A stretch of DNA of 64,000 nucleotides from Lysinibacillus_B sp031181585 (GCF_047301505.1 NZ_CP154840.1:2976001-3040000), one strand, 5' to 3'; numbered from the stretch's first letter, positions 28,471 through 38,144 are shown. Translations and numbers: made by a program. The notes: generated from the sequence alone by a model not told the origin.

Positions 28471-29667
28471 TGGTTGAATGATTTGATATAGATAAAACAT
28501 TTCATCTTTGTTAAGGATTTTCGGTACAGGATAGAGCGGATTCGCTTCCTGGAGGGCTCTTTCCACCATTATCGGTATATCCCGATTGACGATACCCTCT
28601 ATTTTATTCGGTATATCCATCTCTTTATTTAATTGTTTAATCGCTTCAATAAACTGCTTCGCCTTCTGCTCAGGAGATTGCCCTGCATCGCCTATTCCAG
28701 CCGCTCCTGCAAGTTCCGACAACGGCTTATATACCGTTTCACCATAAAACTCCAATACATAAGGTAATATAACGGCATTGGCTAAACCATGAGGTACACC
28801 GTAAAACCCCCCAAGTGTATGAGCAATCGCATGGACATTCCCTACATAGGCACGGGTAAATGCCATGCCTGCCAAGTAGGCTGCCTTTTGCATATTTTTA
28901 CGTGCCTCTAGATTTTCACCGTCTACATACGCAGTATATAAGTTACTAAAAATTAACTCGACCGCTTCACGACTGTAGCAGCGTGTTTCTTCGGTAGTGC
29001 TTTTCCCAATATACGCCTCTACGGCATGTGTCAGCGCATCCATCCCGGTTGTAGAGGTAATATGCCGGGGAAGCTTAATAGTTAATAAGGGATCAAGTAC
29101 CGTATAGTGTGGAATGAGTACCGGATCATTGATTGCATACTTTTCATGAGTCTTACTATTTGATACGACAGCTGCGACTGTTGCTTCACTACCTGTTCCC
29201 GCAGTAGTAGGGATCGCAAAAAATGGAGGCATCTCCTTTCGGACTTTTAGTGTTCCCTTCATTTGCGGAATCTGCAAATCAGGGCGCGCCGCACGTGCTG
29301 CTACACCCTTCGCGCAATCCATTGGCGAACCCCCGCCAAATGCAATAATTCCTTCACAGCTATGCGTTTTGTATAACCTATACGCCTCCTCGATATTATC
29401 GATTGTCGGATTTGGTATAGTCTTATCATACATAATATAGTCAATTTGCTGCTCTTGCAGCCCCTCTAGCAACGGGTCCATCAATCCCAATTGAGCAACC
29501 CCCTGATCTGTAACAATCAGGATACGCTGAAGCCCTTTTTTCTTCACAAGTGCGGGCAGCTTTAGCAGGCTGTTTTCTCCTTCTAATAACTCCGGTGTAC
29601 GCCATGTTAAAAAACGAGATGCAAATTTAAATGTTTTCTGATAGGCACGACAATATGTTTTATACAT
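28468..29667 (-). CDS. Iron-containing alcohol dehydrogenase
   Basis: 399 residues, group III ADH. NAD(P)-binding GGGSPMDCAKG and PTTAGTGSEATVAAVV, then the iron-binding residues in TTGMDALTHAVEAYI and NVHAIAHTLGGFYGVPHG. It interconverts an alcohol and aldehyde with NAD(P). The N-terminal extension (about 25 residues before TPELLEG) is unusual but present in some Bacillus members. Single gene; substrate unknown. Confidence 0.92.
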   Translation of the reverse strand: MYKTYCRAYQKTFKFASRFLTWRTPELLEGENSLLKLPALVKKKGLQRILIVTDQGVAQLGLMDPLLEGLQEQQIDYIMYDKTIPNPTIDNIEEAYRLYKTHSCEGIIAFGGGSPMDCAKGVAARAARPDLQIPQMKGTLKVRKEMPPFFAIPTTAGTGSEATVAAVVSNSKTHEKYAINDPVLIPHYTVLDPLLTIKLPRHITSTTGMDALTHAVEAYIGKSTTEETRCYSREAVELIFSNLYTAYVDGENLEARKNMQKAAYLAGMAFTRAYVGNVHAIAHTLGGFYGVPHGLANAVILPYVLEFYGETVYKPLSELAGAAGIGDAGQSPEQKAKQFIEAIKQLNKEMDIPNKIEGIVNRDIPIMVERALQEANPLYPVPKILNKDEMFYLYQIIQP

Positions 29668-29787
29668 CCTTCCCCCTCATTCCCTCTTAAATTGACCTTC
29701 TACCTTTTTATAGATTACTAGTTCGATAAAGTCAAATGTTTCCATATCTTCATTACTTTATATCAGATACCTTCTAAGGAGCCCAGC

Positions 29788-29835
29788 AAAAAAGGCTGAA
29801 GACACACGTATTTTCATATCGTATGACTACAGCCT
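29788..29835 (-). terminator. Terminator of selO
   Basis: Long imperfect stem GGCTG...CATACG / CGTGTG...CAGCC followed by six T on the minus strand. Confidence 0.75.
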
Positions 29836-29870
29836 CACTGCTCTTTTTTCTTATTCTGTTCGAAAACTTA

Positions 29871-31346
29871 CTACGTCCCGCAATATGTGCGGTATGGTCC
29901 GCAACCCTTATCTGGCGGCTCTGCATAATGTTTATGTTCCGCTGCTAGCTTATAAGGGTCTTCTAATGCTTCTAACAGCTGCTGCATGACAGTGTAATCA
30001 GCATTTTCAACAGCCGCTTCCAGCGCTTCTTCCACACGATGATTCCGTGGAATAATGGCTGGATTGCTGCGTAACATTAAATCTGAAACGTCCTCCAGAG
30101 ATGTTCCTTGATTCTCTAATCGTTCATGCCATTTCTGCTCCCATTCCTTAAACTCAGAAGAAGAAAAGAACAAATTAACCGGACGGCTATTTTCCGCTAA
30201 CGCTCTAAAAGTATTCGTATAGTCTGCCTCATATTTCTCCATTGCCTCCTGCAAAGCCTTCACGAGCTGTGAATCCTCTGCCTCTTCCGTAACAAGCCCC
30301 AGTTTTGCTCGCATTCCCTGTAGCCACACAGCATAAAAGTAGTTGGGATATTTTTCTAACTTTTCCTGTGCCATTTCCACCGCTTGCTCTGGATCTTCGT
30401 GAATGAGCGGCAATAGACTTTCTGCAAATCGAGCTAAATTCCAGCCGGTTATTTGCGGCTGATTACCATAAGCATACCTGCCTTGTGTATCAATTGAACT
30501 GAACACCGTGTCCTGTTTATACGTATCCATAAAAGCACATGGACCGTAATCAATCGTCTCTCCGCTAATCGTTACATTATCCGTATTCATTACCCCATGG
30601 ATAAAACCGAAAAGCTGCCATCCGGCTACTAATGATGCCTGACGCTCCATCACTTTTTCAAATAGTGCAAGGTAAGGATTTTCTTCCTGTGCAACTTCTG
30701 GATAATGACGATCAATCGTATAATCAGCCAGCTCCTTCAATTGCTCGTAGCTTCCAAACTTAGCAGCATACTGGAAAGTAGCCACACGAATGTGACTCGC
30801 CGCCACACGTGTCAGAATAGCTCCATCTAACACAGTCTCCCGGTAGACAGGCTCTCCAGTTTTCACTACAGCAAGACTGCGGGAGGTAGGGATACCAAGA
30901 GCATGCATCGCCTCACTAATTATATATTCTCTCAGCATTGGTCCTAATGTTGCACGCCCATCTCCTTGACGTGAATAAGGTGTTCTTCCTGATCCCTTCA
31001 ATTGAAGATCAAAGCGGTCTCCAGCCGGTGTAATCTGCTCACCAACTAAAAGAGCACGCCCATCCCCAAGCATATTAAAATAGCCGAATTGATGTCCCGC
31101 ATAAGCTTGGGCAATCTGTGCACCGTTTTTAGGCATCTCATTTCCAGCGAAAACATCCACTACATACTCATTACGTAAAACATCTGCATCAAGTCCAAGC
31201 TCTTTAGCCAGCGCATCATTTAGTATAACCAATTCCGGTTTTGAAACGGGATTTAGCTCTATTTCAGAATAGAAAAAAGATGGTAGCGTTTTATAGCTAT
31301 TCTCCAAGTGCCACCCTGCATTTCCTATGTTTTTTTCGTTCGCCAT
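29871..31346 (-). CDS. selO: Protein adenylyltransferase SelO (YdiU family)
   Basis: 491 residues, pseudokinase fold. Visible family blocks: AGHQFGYFNMLGDGRA, DLQLKGSGRTPYSRQGDGRA, the HALGIPTSRSLAVV region, GVMNTDNVTISGETIDYGPCAFMD with the catalytic Asp/Asn, and the C-terminal PYRTYCGT in which Cys stands where some orthologues carry selenocysteine. SelO transfers AMP to Ser/Thr/Tyr of redox proteins. Stand-alone gene, normal length. Confidence 0.95.
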   Translation of the reverse strand: MANEKNIGNAGWHLENSYKTLPSFFYSEIELNPVSKPELVILNDALAKELGLDADVLRNEYVVDVFAGNEMPKNGAQIAQAYAGHQFGYFNMLGDGRALLVGEQITPAGDRFDLQLKGSGRTPYSRQGDGRATLGPMLREYIISEAMHALGIPTSRSLAVVKTGEPVYRETVLDGAILTRVAASHIRVATFQYAAKFGSYEQLKELADYTIDRHYPEVAQEENPYLALFEKVMERQASLVAGWQLFGFIHGVMNTDNVTISGETIDYGPCAFMDTYKQDTVFSSIDTQGRYAYGNQPQITGWNLARFAESLLPLIHEDPEQAVEMAQEKLEKYPNYFYAVWLQGMRAKLGLVTEEAEDSQLVKALQEAMEKYEADYTNTFRALAENSRPVNLFFSSSEFKEWEQKWHERLENQGTSLEDVSDLMLRSNPAIIPRNHRVEEALEAAVENADYTVMQQLLEALEDPYKLAAEHKHYAEPPDKGCGPYRTYCGT

Positions 31347-31666
31347 GCCAACCTCTTTTCTGCTAATTGTGTTAGCGCTTTTTCATTAATTACGTTCCTC
31401 TATTTAAGTTTACCTGAACCTATAGGAGAAAACACAAATATATTGCTTTTGTTTCTTTCACTAAATATCTGTTACTTTACAGACAGCAAAACAACTGAGG
31501 AGAGACATTAATTTAGCGGATGAAAGAAAAAGCTTCCGTTAGTATTTCTTCACTCCCGCTGCTTCATTCCTGCTAGATCCATTGTATTATTTGTACCCTT
31601 TCACAAGGAATTTTATCTTCTAGAGGGAATGTAATACATGTACCACAATTTTAGGAGGCGTTGAAC
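31347..31666. other. Divergent intergenic region between selO and the DJ-1 gene
   Basis: AT-rich, 320 bp, must contain both promoters. No distinct operator or RNA recognised. Confidence 0.35.
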
Positions 31667-32221
31667 ATGAGTAAAAAAGTGTTGATCCTTGCTGGCGATG
31701 CAGTAGAAGCATTGGAAATCTATTACCCTTATTATCGTTGCCTTGAAGCAGGATATGAGGTAACGATTGCTGCACCTTCTGCGAAAAAGCTTCAGACAGT
31801 CGTACATGATTTTGTGGAAGGTATGGACACATATATCGAGAGGCCGGCTTATGGCCTTGGAGCTGATGAAGCTTTCGGCAGTATCAACCCGGAAGACTAT
31901 GACGGTCTCATTATTCCAGGTGGCCGAGCACCAGAGTATATCCGCTTAAATGAGTCTGTACCAAGTATTGTGAAACACTTTTTTGACGAAGGCAAACCGA
32001 TTGCCGCCGTCTGCCACGCAGCCCAAATCTTCGCTACGATCCCGGAAGTATTGAATGGCCGGGAGCTAACAGCCTATATCGCCTGCAAACCAGAAGTTCA
32101 AGCAGCAGGCGGGAAGTATATCGAAAAAGACTTGCATGTTGACGATAATCTCGTTAGTGGTCATGCATGGCCAGATTTGCCAGGCCTAATGAGAGAATTT
32201 ATTTCCTTGCTTGAAAAATAG
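31667..32221 (+). CDS. DJ-1/PfpI family protein
   Basis: 184 residues, glutamine-amidotransferase-like fold. The nucleophile elbow AAVCHAAQ carries the reactive Cys (about residue 112), IIPGGRAPEY the oxyanion region, and SGHAWPDLPGLM the C-terminal conserved block. Members act as glyoxalases, deglycases, proteases or chaperones; which applies here is not readable. ATG at 31667 follows AGGAGGCG; a TTG six bases earlier is too near the site. Confidence 0.88.
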   Translation: MSKKVLILAGDAVEALEIYYPYYRCLEAGYEVTIAAPSAKKLQTVVHDFVEGMDTYIERPAYGLGADEAFGSINPEDYDGLIIPGGRAPEYIRLNESVPSIVKHFFDEGKPIAAVCHAAQIFATIPEVLNGRELTAYIACKPEVQAAGGKYIEKDLHVDDNLVSGHAWPDLPGLMREFISLLEK

Positions 32222-32254
32222 ACTGCGGTTAATGCGTTATAAAACCTAGACAAT

Positions 32255-32292
32255 AAAACAGTTGGGACACATAGTGTACCCCAACTGTTTTG
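32255..32292. terminator. Bidirectional terminator
   Basis: AAAACAGTTGGG / CCCAACTGTTTT stem between the convergent DJ-1 and NlpC/P60 genes. Confidence 0.85.
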
Positions 32293-32299
32293 CATTTTC

Positions 32300-33079
32300 C
32301 TATATACGGCCAAACCCTGCCAAATGTTTTTTCCAATAAGAGTTATAAACATTGGCGATTGTTACACCGCCGCTGCTAGCGTTGATCATTTGATTGTTCC
32401 CAATATAAATGCCGATATGTGTAATACCAGGCCCTGAAGTCGTACCTTTAAAGAACACAAGATCTCCTACTTGCGGTGTACTTACCTTCTGTGCTGCATT
32501 ATAAAAACCTGCCGCTGTTCTGCGTGGTGTAGAATTACCCGCTTCGTTATAGACATATGTCACAAACCCGGAACAATCAAAACCTCTGCTTGGTGATACA
32601 CCACCATATGTATATTTGATTCCCAAATATTTCTTTGCTACATTCACAATATTACTTTTCGCTGGTGCAGCAGCAACAGCAGTAGATCCGTTTACCTTTA
32701 ATTTCTGCCCAACATAAATCTTTGTAGACGATAACTTATTCCATTGCACAAGCTGCTGATATGTCACAGCGTATTTCTTAGCAATACCTGATAGTGTATC
32801 CCCTGCCTTGACTGTGTACGACGTAGTTGAAGTTGGAGAAGCGGCAGCAGTTCCGGCATTCAGCTGTAACTTTTGACCAGGATAAATCATACCTGATGAT
32901 AATTTATTCCACTGCATTAATTTTTGCGTTGTTACACCTTGCTGTACCGCGATTTTCCAAAGCGAGTCACCTGACTTAACTGTATAAGAAGCAGCAGAAG
33001 CTGAACCAAATGATGATAAAAATATTGATGAACCTAAAGCAACAGCCGCCAATTTCGCAGCCCATTTATTCTTTCCCAT
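32300..33079 (-). CDS. Secreted LysM-NlpC/P60 peptidoglycan endopeptidase
   Basis: 259 residues. Signal peptide about 1-30 (FGSASAA), two LysM modules (YTVKSGDSLWKIA and YTVKAGDTLSGIA) and a C-terminal NlpC/P60 domain with catalytic Cys in FDCSGF and His in THIGIYIG. Cuts the D-Glu-to-diamino-acid bond in wall peptides, like Bacillus LytE/LytF/CwlS, in cell separation or elongation. Smaller than LytF because only two LysM are present. Stand-alone. Confidence 0.93.
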   Translation of the reverse strand: MGKNKWAAKLAAVALGSSIFLSSFGSASAASYTVKSGDSLWKIAVQQGVTTQKLMQWNKLSSGMIYPGQKLQLNAGTAAASPTSTTSYTVKAGDTLSGIAKKYAVTYQQLVQWNKLSSTKIYVGQKLKVNGSTAVAAAPAKSNIVNVAKKYLGIKYTYGGVSPSRGFDCSGFVTYVYNEAGNSTPRRTAAGFYNAAQKVSTPQVGDLVFFKGTTSGPGITHIGIYIGNNQMINASSGGVTIANVYNSYWKKHLAGFGRI

Positions 33080-33521
33080 AATGTATCTCCTATGTATATC
33101 ATATATTTATTAATCATTAACACTTAAATGATAATACAGAAAATATATTACAGTAATATATCAGAAACATAACAATACAAATACAAATTAAAGGAAAACC
33201 CCCTCTTTCTTTTCAATTTACCTTTTCTATCATGTTTTGCGGGCAATATACATATCGGAGAGCCATTCTTTCATTAAGGCTGAATGAACCTCTTCTCTTC
33301 TTAAGGTCTGCTATTAATGCCTCCTTTAAAATCAGGAAAATAAGCAGATTTCTCCAATAGAGTACATGAATGATACGTATGTTTTTTCTTTGACCGCTCA
33401 CCCTAAATTTATTAATACTATCTCGTTGAAAATCATCAGTAACTGTGACAACGCAACGATAAATGGAAGGATAGGCCTATACACTGCATGCCGCCTTTTA
33501 TGATTGAAGGAGCTTAATTAC
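33080..33521. other. Intergenic, about 440 bp
   Basis: Promoter region for the wall hydrolase (minus) and the MurE-like gene (plus). A minus-strand ORF at 33213-33401 has no ribosome site and looks fortuitous. I looked for a WalR-type direct repeat and found no correctly spaced pair. Confidence 0.35.
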
Positions 33522-34931
33522 ATGAAATTAGACGAAATTGTATGGAGGCTGTTGAATACTAGGATACCCATTTCTCTTGAAATTACAGGCGTGAGTAATA
33601 ACTCCCGTGATATAAAGCCGCACTATGCCTTCGTTGCCATAGAAGGCAACCAAACCGATGGACACCGTTACATCGACCAAGCAATTGAAAATGGCGCTGT
33701 CATCATATTTGGTGAAAAAAAATACTTTGACTGCGGTGTACCCTATGTTACCGTGCCTGACAGCCGGCGTTTTTTAGCTGAGCTTTTATCTTTGCTGCAC
33801 CCTGAGGCTTTGGCTCGAAAAAAGCTGATCGGTATTACAGGAACAAATGGTAAAACAACAACAGCCTATTTACTTCACTATTTACTTAGCAGCTATGGTT
33901 ACCAGACCGCTCTACTTGGTACTGTTACGAACATTGTTAATGAGCGGGAAATTCTATCTACTAATACGACAATGGATATTGTAAAATTTTATGAGCTTAT
34001 GGACATTTCCTCGGATGAATTCGTCGTGATGGAGGTATCCTCCCACGGTATTCACCAACACAGAGTCTATGGTATTGAATTCGACGCCCTTATTTTTACC
34101 AATCTAGATTACGACCATTTAGATTATCATGAAACAATGGAGCAGTATTTTGCAGTAAAGGCAAGTTTGTTTGGCCAATTAAAAGCATCCGGGGCCGCAA
34201 TCATTAATGGGGACCAAAATTGGGGACGGCAGCTAGCTACCAGCGTTAAGCGGCCAATAGTTTTTGGTCAGCAGGCAGCTATCCAATTCAAAAGTGATTA
34301 TTTGAAGCACTTTGAACTATCGAACGGAGCAGAGTCATTTTCCTTCTACCTCCCATTAGCTGGTGTCCACAATCATTACAATTGTATAGCAGCAGTACTA
34401 ACAGCAGACTATTTCCAAATTCCTATTCGAATGATTCAGCAGCTCTTGATCGACTTTAACGGTGTACCGGGCAGATTTCAAATTTTTAACGGTCTAAACG
34501 GAAGCAAAATCGTCATTGATTATGCTCATACGGCGGATGCTCTAATTCAATGCTTCCAGACAATTGAACGATTCCAGCCTTCTGGCATAACACATATTTT
34601 CGGCTTCAGGACAAACCGTTATCAGGCAAAGTATGATGCCATGCTAGATGTCTCTAAACATTATAGCTCTCAAACTTTTCTCACCTTGGATAAGGTTGAG
34701 GGCCATGACCCAAAAACCTTATATGAAAAATACTTGACTTACCTCCTTCCCCATCAAGTTATTATTGACAGAACAGTGGCTATTGAATTAGCCATATTGA
34801 ATGCCGAAGAAAATGAGTGGATTTTGATTACCGGTATGGGACCTGAAGCTTACGATATTACCTTCCAGTTAAAAACAAAGGACGATATCGAAACGGTAAA
34901 GCGGATTTTAGACGCTTTTCCAAGTCGATAA
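33522..34931 (+). CDS. MurE-like Mur ligase with altered amino-acid recognition
   Basis: 469 residues in the three-domain Mur ligase plan. ATP loop GITGTNGKTTT (about 103-113), EVSSHGIHQHRV, and YFAVKASLF whose Lys is the carbamylated residue of the family. The C-terminal domain aligns with MurE, but the motif that reads the added amino acid (DNPR in meso-DAP enzymes) is DKVE here (about residue 389), and the following GKGHE-type loop is GMGPE. MurE adds the third residue to UDP-MurNAc-dipeptide. This copy stands alone, far from any division/wall cluster, so it is probably a paralogue with another substrate. ATG follows AAGGAG at nine bases. Confidence 0.85.
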   Translation: MKLDEIVWRLLNTRIPISLEITGVSNNSRDIKPHYAFVAIEGNQTDGHRYIDQAIENGAVIIFGEKKYFDCGVPYVTVPDSRRFLAELLSLLHPEALARKKLIGITGTNGKTTTAYLLHYLLSSYGYQTALLGTVTNIVNEREILSTNTTMDIVKFYELMDISSDEFVVMEVSSHGIHQHRVYGIEFDALIFTNLDYDHLDYHETMEQYFAVKASLFGQLKASGAAIINGDQNWGRQLATSVKRPIVFGQQAAIQFKSDYLKHFELSNGAESFSFYLPLAGVHNHYNCIAAVLTADYFQIPIRMIQQLLIDFNGVPGRFQIFNGLNGSKIVIDYAHTADALIQCFQTIERFQPSGITHIFGFRTNRYQAKYDAMLDVSKHYSSQTFLTLDKVEGHDPKTLYEKYLTYLLPHQVIIDRTVAIELAILNAEENEWILITGMGPEAYDITFQLKTKDDIETVKRILDAFPSR

Positions 34932-35012
34932 GCGGCCGCAGTTTTGACCAAGTGATTCTTTAGAGCAGATGGCTTTACACCCGACGATTTTTACGGTTGC
35001 AAAGCCTTCTTT

Positions 35013-35738
35013 TTATGTCAACTGCGAAAATTTCAAATATACATCACTCAACGTTTCATACCCCTGCTGTATGGCCTCTTCCAAATAGAGACTCCAAAGC
35101 ATTGCCGTCATTTTTGCATCACCTAAAGCATGATGACGATCCTTCACCTCAATCTCATGTAAAACACATAAATCCTCAAGCGTCGTTAAAGTAAGAGACG
35201 GGTTCACCACCCTAAAAAGGAAGGATGTATCGACAATCCGGTGTTTAAACGAGGTACGGAGGAGTTTTGTACTTGCATGTTCTAAAAATGTCCGTTCATG
35301 GACGGAATGATGGGCAACAAAGGTACTGTCTGACTTGAACTTTAGAAACTCCATATATACGTCAGGAAAAGGACGGGCCTCCCTTGCCACTTCAGTCGTA
35401 ATATTTGTCAGCTCGGTAATTTCAGAGGATATTTCCTTATCGTACTGTACAAGCGAATAGAAAGTCTCTTCCAGAATGTCAGCTCCGCGCATTTTGACTG
35501 CACCAATCGAAAGGATACTATCCCCCTTCTCCGGATGAAAGCCTGTTGTTTCTATATCAAAGAGCAGAAATGGCATCTCCTTTAACGGTACATTCATCGG
35601 ATCAGATTTGCTGATTTCCCGCTGCATGCTGCGCAAATACGCCAACTGCTGTGCATTTTGGATCCTTCCAGCACCTGCATCACCCTCACGCCTTCCTCTA
35701 AACCCCCTTAACATTTGCATAAACGGTTCAAATGCCAT
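35013..35738 (-). CDS. DnaQ-like 3'-5' exonuclease
   Basis: 241 residues, DEDDh family: ExoI FDIETTG, ExoII region VAHHSVHERTF and ExoIII RHHALGDAKMT. Similar to DNA polymerase III epsilon-type exonuclease domains that occur as separate proteins in Bacillus. ATG at 35738 follows AAAGGGTG and overlaps the end of the DUF294 gene by 11 bases, so the two are co-translated. Substrate DNA or RNA not determinable. Confidence 0.88.
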   Translation of the reverse strand: MAFEPFMQMLRGFRGRREGDAGAGRIQNAQQLAYLRSMQREISKSDPMNVPLKEMPFLLFDIETTGFHPEKGDSILSIGAVKMRGADILEETFYSLVQYDKEISSEITELTNITTEVAREARPFPDVYMEFLKFKSDSTFVAHHSVHERTFLEHASTKLLRTSFKHRIVDTSFLFRVVNPSLTLTTLEDLCVLHEIEVKDRHHALGDAKMTAMLWSLYLEEAIQQGYETLSDVYLKFSQLT

Positions 35739-36702
35739 ACTCCACACCCTTTTTTATATGAGCCAGTATGTGTTCATGAAGCTGTTTTCCGTCCTTTAAA
35801 ATCCGCTTCAACACCTTGCGCTCCTGCTTCGATAATGTTTGTATATCTAAATAATGCGTATCTGTATAATGGGCTGCATTCGCTAAAGTCAAGCGATAGC
35901 TGAGCAGGCTGCGAAAGTTTTCCTCGCTATGCTGCAGCAGCTCCGCATAACACTTTACCTTTTTCAATTCGGCGATTCGAACGAGTGTTGGCGTTTCAAA
36001 TAGTCCTTCTTTAATAGAAAGAAGGCGGATGGCATTTACATAAGGCAGGAATGCAGCGTACTTTAAATCAACACATCCCTCATATATACCGTAGCGCTCT
36101 ACTAAAATCTGCCCCATCAGCCCGATACCGTGCTTAATATGCTCAATATTCCGCATAAACCTCTCTAACAGCTGCGGATGATCTTCTATATATGTGAAAA
36201 AGAAAGACTTCAGCTCGTGAATGAATACTTCTTCTCCATATAGCGGACGGGCATCAAAAAAGATTTGAAGCTGCCGAATAGAATCCCAGCCTCCATCCTT
36301 CAGCCAAAGGTGCAGCTGCTGTTTCCATTCATCTATTGACTTACGCCACAGTGGATTGGAGCTCATAATCTTACCCTGACAATAAGGATACCCTGCTAAA
36401 TGCAGACCATCAGCCAGCTCATTCCCCAACTGCTTGAAATACCAATCGGTTTGCTCATTTGATGTCTCATAGATGATACCATGATCCTGATCACTCATAA
36501 GGCCCTGCTCAAGCCGCCCGCCGCTTCCTGTAATAAACCATGTATAACGGCACGGAGGACTTGTCAGCTCAATTTGTTGTTTAGCAACTTCCAACACTTT
36601 CAGCATTACTTCATCATGAAATCGATTCAATGCGTGGGAATCGTGGCGGAATTGCTGTATTTCCTGGTCTTTCCATAGCCGGATTGATTCATACGTTTCC
36701 AC
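35728..36702 (-). CDS. DUF294 nucleotidyltransferase-like protein (GlnD-like)
   Basis: 324 residues from the GTG at 36702, chosen because AAAGGAAGTG precedes it and because the amt terminator (36753-36780) lies inside any longer form. The nucleotidyltransferase signature is GSGGRLEQGLMSDQDHG (about 59-75), with G-S, R and the D-x-D pair as in GlnD/DUF294 proteins; a helical DUF294 C-terminal substrate-binding domain follows. No CBS domains are attached, unlike many relatives. It sits between amt and an exonuclease gene with which it overlaps. A PII-modifying role is tempting but unproven. Confidence 0.82.
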   Translation of the reverse strand: METYESIRLWKDQEIQQFRHDSHALNRFHDEVMLKVLEVAKQQIELTSPPCRYTWFITGSGGRLEQGLMSDQDHGIIYETSNEQTDWYFKQLGNELADGLHLAGYPYCQGKIMSSNPLWRKSIDEWKQQLHLWLKDGGWDSIRQLQIFFDARPLYGEEVFIHELKSFFFTYIEDHPQLLERFMRNIEHIKHGIGLMGQILVERYGIYEGCVDLKYAAFLPYVNAIRLLSIKEGLFETPTLVRIAELKKVKCYAELLQHSEENFRSLLSYRLTLANAAHYTDTHYLDIQTLSKQERKVLKRILKDGKQLHEHILAHIKKGVEYGI

Positions 36703-36752
36703 CTGTTCACTTCCTTTCCTGCAAGCAGCTCCTTCCATATGAATAATGCCAG

Positions 36753-36780
36753 AAAAAGCCCCTGCTTCAGAGGCTTTTTT
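36753..36780 (-). terminator. Terminator of amt
   Basis: GCCTCTG-AAG-CAGGGGC stem flanked by AAAAA and TTTTT on the minus strand, 8 bases past the amt stop. Confidence 0.8.
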
Positions 36781-36787
36781 ATATTTA

Positions 36788-38083
36788 TTAAATTCGGATT
36801 TCCTTTTGCTCACTGATGGAAGTAGTTAGGACCGTCTCTGTTGCCATTTGCTCTGGATATCCATAACTGCCATGTTCACTAATATCCAAGCCCATGATTT
36901 CCTCCTCTTCCGATACCCGGATACTGCCCATTACTTTTTTCATCACCCATAGGATTACAAATGATACAACGAAAGCAAAGGCACCGCATACAACTACTCC
37001 CATGAACTGCACCCATAATTGGTGTAGGCCGCCGCCGTAGAATAGACCCGCCTGACCGGTCGTCGCAAGTTCCGGTGTAGCAAATAAACCATTTGATAGC
37101 GTACCCCAAATACCCGCTGTGCCATGTACAGATAAAGCGAAGATCGGATCATCGATTTTGCGCTTTTCGAAGAAACGGCAGCTGAAGAATACAATAATAC
37201 CTGCTACAAATCCAATGACTACCGAAGCCCATACATCTACAAAAGCACAAGATGCTGTAATCGCGACAAGCCCTGCAAGTGCACCGTTCAAAATTGTCGG
37301 GATATCCGGCTTCCCTAAAACTAACCAAGAAATAAGTGTTGCCGCTACCGCACCGGCACCTGCTGCGAGATTTGTGTTTACTGCAACGAAGCCGAAGAAT
37401 GAGCCGTCAACCGAGACAGTACTGCCTGCATTAAAGCCGAACCAGCCGACCCACAGGATTAATACCGCTAACGCTGTGTATACTTGGTTATGCCCTGCCA
37501 GATTATTGGCTGAGCCGTCCTTATTATATTTTCCGATACGTGGTTTTAGAATGATTGTTGCAGCCAGTGCTGCCATCGCACCTGTCAAGTGAACAACTGT
37601 CGAGCCTGCAAAGTCCTGTTTGCCGTGCTCAGCTAACCAGCCGCCGCCCCATACCCAGTGAGCGATAATTGGATAAACAATGATACCGAAGAGAATAGTG
37701 AAGATCACATAAGCCGAGAACTTCGCACGTTCTGCGAAACCGCCTAGTGCAATTGTTACGGAGATGCCTGCAAATGCTAATTGGAAAACAAAGAATACCG
37801 TAGTTGCCAACGAGCCGTCTGCTGCATTTTCACCTGAATAGAAGAAATCCGTCATACCCGTAAAGAAATTCGCATTACCTCCAAAAATGAAGGCGTAGCC
37901 TACAGCCCAGAACACAAGGGATGCCAAACCGAATGTAAACACTGTCTTCCCTGCTACATGTCCCGCATTTTTCATCCGAGTCGAACCTGCTTCCAAGAGG
38001 ATGAATCCACCAATCATGAAAATGACGAGAACGGCAGCTACCATCGTCCATAAGCTGTTCATTAAATACATTACTTCATCCAT
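36788..38083 (-). CDS. amt: Ammonium transporter
   Basis: 431 residues, eleven membrane helices. Amt signatures: GGFILLEAGSTRMKNAGHV early, GSTVVHLTGAMAALA with the twin-His region, GFNAGS, and SVHGTAGIWGTLSNGLF with the second conserved His. Moves ammonium/ammonia across the membrane under nitrogen limitation. No glnK follows it. AAAGGGGGAG precedes the ATG, and a TnrA/GlnR box lies 45 bases upstream. Confidence 0.95.
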   Translation of the reverse strand: MDEVMYLMNSLWTMVAAVLVIFMIGGFILLEAGSTRMKNAGHVAGKTVFTFGLASLVFWAVGYAFIFGGNANFFTGMTDFFYSGENAADGSLATTVFFVFQLAFAGISVTIALGGFAERAKFSAYVIFTILFGIIVYPIIAHWVWGGGWLAEHGKQDFAGSTVVHLTGAMAALAATIILKPRIGKYNKDGSANNLAGHNQVYTALAVLILWVGWFGFNAGSTVSVDGSFFGFVAVNTNLAAGAGAVAATLISWLVLGKPDIPTILNGALAGLVAITASCAFVDVWASVVIGFVAGIIVFFSCRFFEKRKIDDPIFALSVHGTAGIWGTLSNGLFATPELATTGQAGLFYGGGLHQLWVQFMGVVVCGAFAFVVSFVILWVMKKVMGSIRVSEEEEIMGLDISEHGSYGYPEQMATETVLTTSISEQKEIRI

Positions 38084-38127
38084 TAAAACTCCCCCTTTTC
38101 ATTATGTTACTTTTAATGTTTATTTTA

Positions 38128-38144
38128 TGTCATAAAAAGTAACA
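38128..38144. promoter_or_regulatory. TnrA/GlnR-type nitrogen-control box upstream of amt
   Basis: TGTCA-TAAAAAG-TAACA fits the TGTNA-N7-TNACA consensus exactly. Its right arm AAAAGTAACA also has a perfect complement TGTTACTTTT at 38105-38114. In Bacillus the amt gene (nrgA) is a TnrA target, so nitrogen control of this gene is expected; whether TnrA or GlnR acts here is inference. Confidence 0.75.

Noticed and set aside
33100..33180. Possible WalR box before the LysM-NlpC/P60 gene
   Set aside because: TGTAAT and TGTATT occur, but the spacing is eight bases instead of five.
33213..33401. 62-codon minus-strand ORF before the MurE-like gene
   Set aside because: No ribosome site and a composition unlike its neighbours.
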